Shown here piece by piece: positions 63,973-64,000 of a DNA stretch of 64,000 nucleotides. Location of the stretch: NCBI RefSeq assembly GCF_048266365.1, contig NZ_JBLWZP010000004.1:1-64000 (forward strand). Reading direction: 5' to 3'. Positions within the stretch are counted from its first letter, which is position 1. Every line of letters begins with the position of its first letter. The notes below the pieces were generated by a model. It was not told the DNA's origin and did no database searches. It saw only the letters and a list, made by a program, of their open reading frames with translations. This DNA is from Galbibacter sp048266365 (GTDB lineage: Bacteria; Bacteroidota; Bacteroidia; Flavobacteriales; Flavobacteriaceae). The position numbers were made by a program, and so were the translations under genes.

Positions 63973-64000
63973 GATAGAGTGATTATTAAGTATTCCGCTG

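Noticed and set aside
1..64000. CRISPR array, prophage, integrative element, rRNA or tRNA
   Set aside because: No regularly spaced repeats, integrase, phage structural genes, transposase with ends, or cloverleaf sequences were seen.

Overview
This 64 kb window is chromosomal DNA from a member of the Bacteroidota, most likely a marine or environmental Flavobacteriaceae. The genome is AT-rich. Promoters follow the Bacteroidota pattern (TTTG or TTG, a 19-21 nt spacer, TAnnTTTG). There are two SusC/SusD pairs, surface-lipoprotein signals of the form Cys-Ser-Asp-Asp-Asp, and LytTR, HxlR and AraC regulators. I found no rRNA, tRNA, CRISPR array, prophage or intact insertion sequence.

Layout. 0.5-7.4 kb holds a glutamate-receptor-like potassium channel and then housekeeping genes: queA (preceded by a possible structured leader RNA with its own promoter and terminator), rlmN, a polyprenyl synthetase and dnaG, whose primase has lost its zinc-finger ligands. 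7.5-18.6 kb holds a SusC/SusD locus with no recognisable glycoside hydrolase. Instead it carries a TIM-barrel lipoprotein, a GxDLY/SGNH esterase, a PHP phosphodiesterase and a NAGPA-type phosphodiester glycosidase, next to an alkaline-phosphatase-superfamily gene. It looks built to take apart a phosphodiester-bearing glycan and is my main candidate for an undescribed system. 18.7-20.4 kb holds a small coiled-coil gene and kmo. 20.6-27.8 kb is a second SusC/SusD/SusE locus ending in a GH76 alpha-1,6-mannanase, preceded by a perfect LacI-type palindrome.

28-38.7 kb holds an NAD(P)-binding protein, a TauE/SafE permease, a secreted protein of unknown function, a three-gene RND efflux operon with an AraC regulator, and a short-chain dehydrogenase. 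38.7-41.8 kb is a TonB receptor divergent from a DtxR-family regulator, with a palindrome lying inside the receptor's promoter spacer. 42.3-54.3 kb is a run of regulator-plus-enzyme units (HxlR with two SDRs, Crp/Fnr with RidA, TetR with an alpha/beta hydrolase, LytS/LytTR, TetR with an FAD oxidoreductase). Most show operator-like palindromes, two of them in matching pairs. 54.4-63.7 kb is an AraC-controlled iron or xenosiderophore locus: TonB receptor, DUF4374 lipoprotein, ankyrin protein, DUF2271 protein with a flavinylation-type motif, and a fused PepSY/flavodoxin/ferredoxin-reductase. Together these could pass cytoplasmic reducing power to iron in the periplasm.

Several genes have a TAnnTTTG box exactly 4 nt before the ATG, which suggests leaderless transcripts. 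All functional calls rest on motifs and gene order read by eye. No database search was possible.
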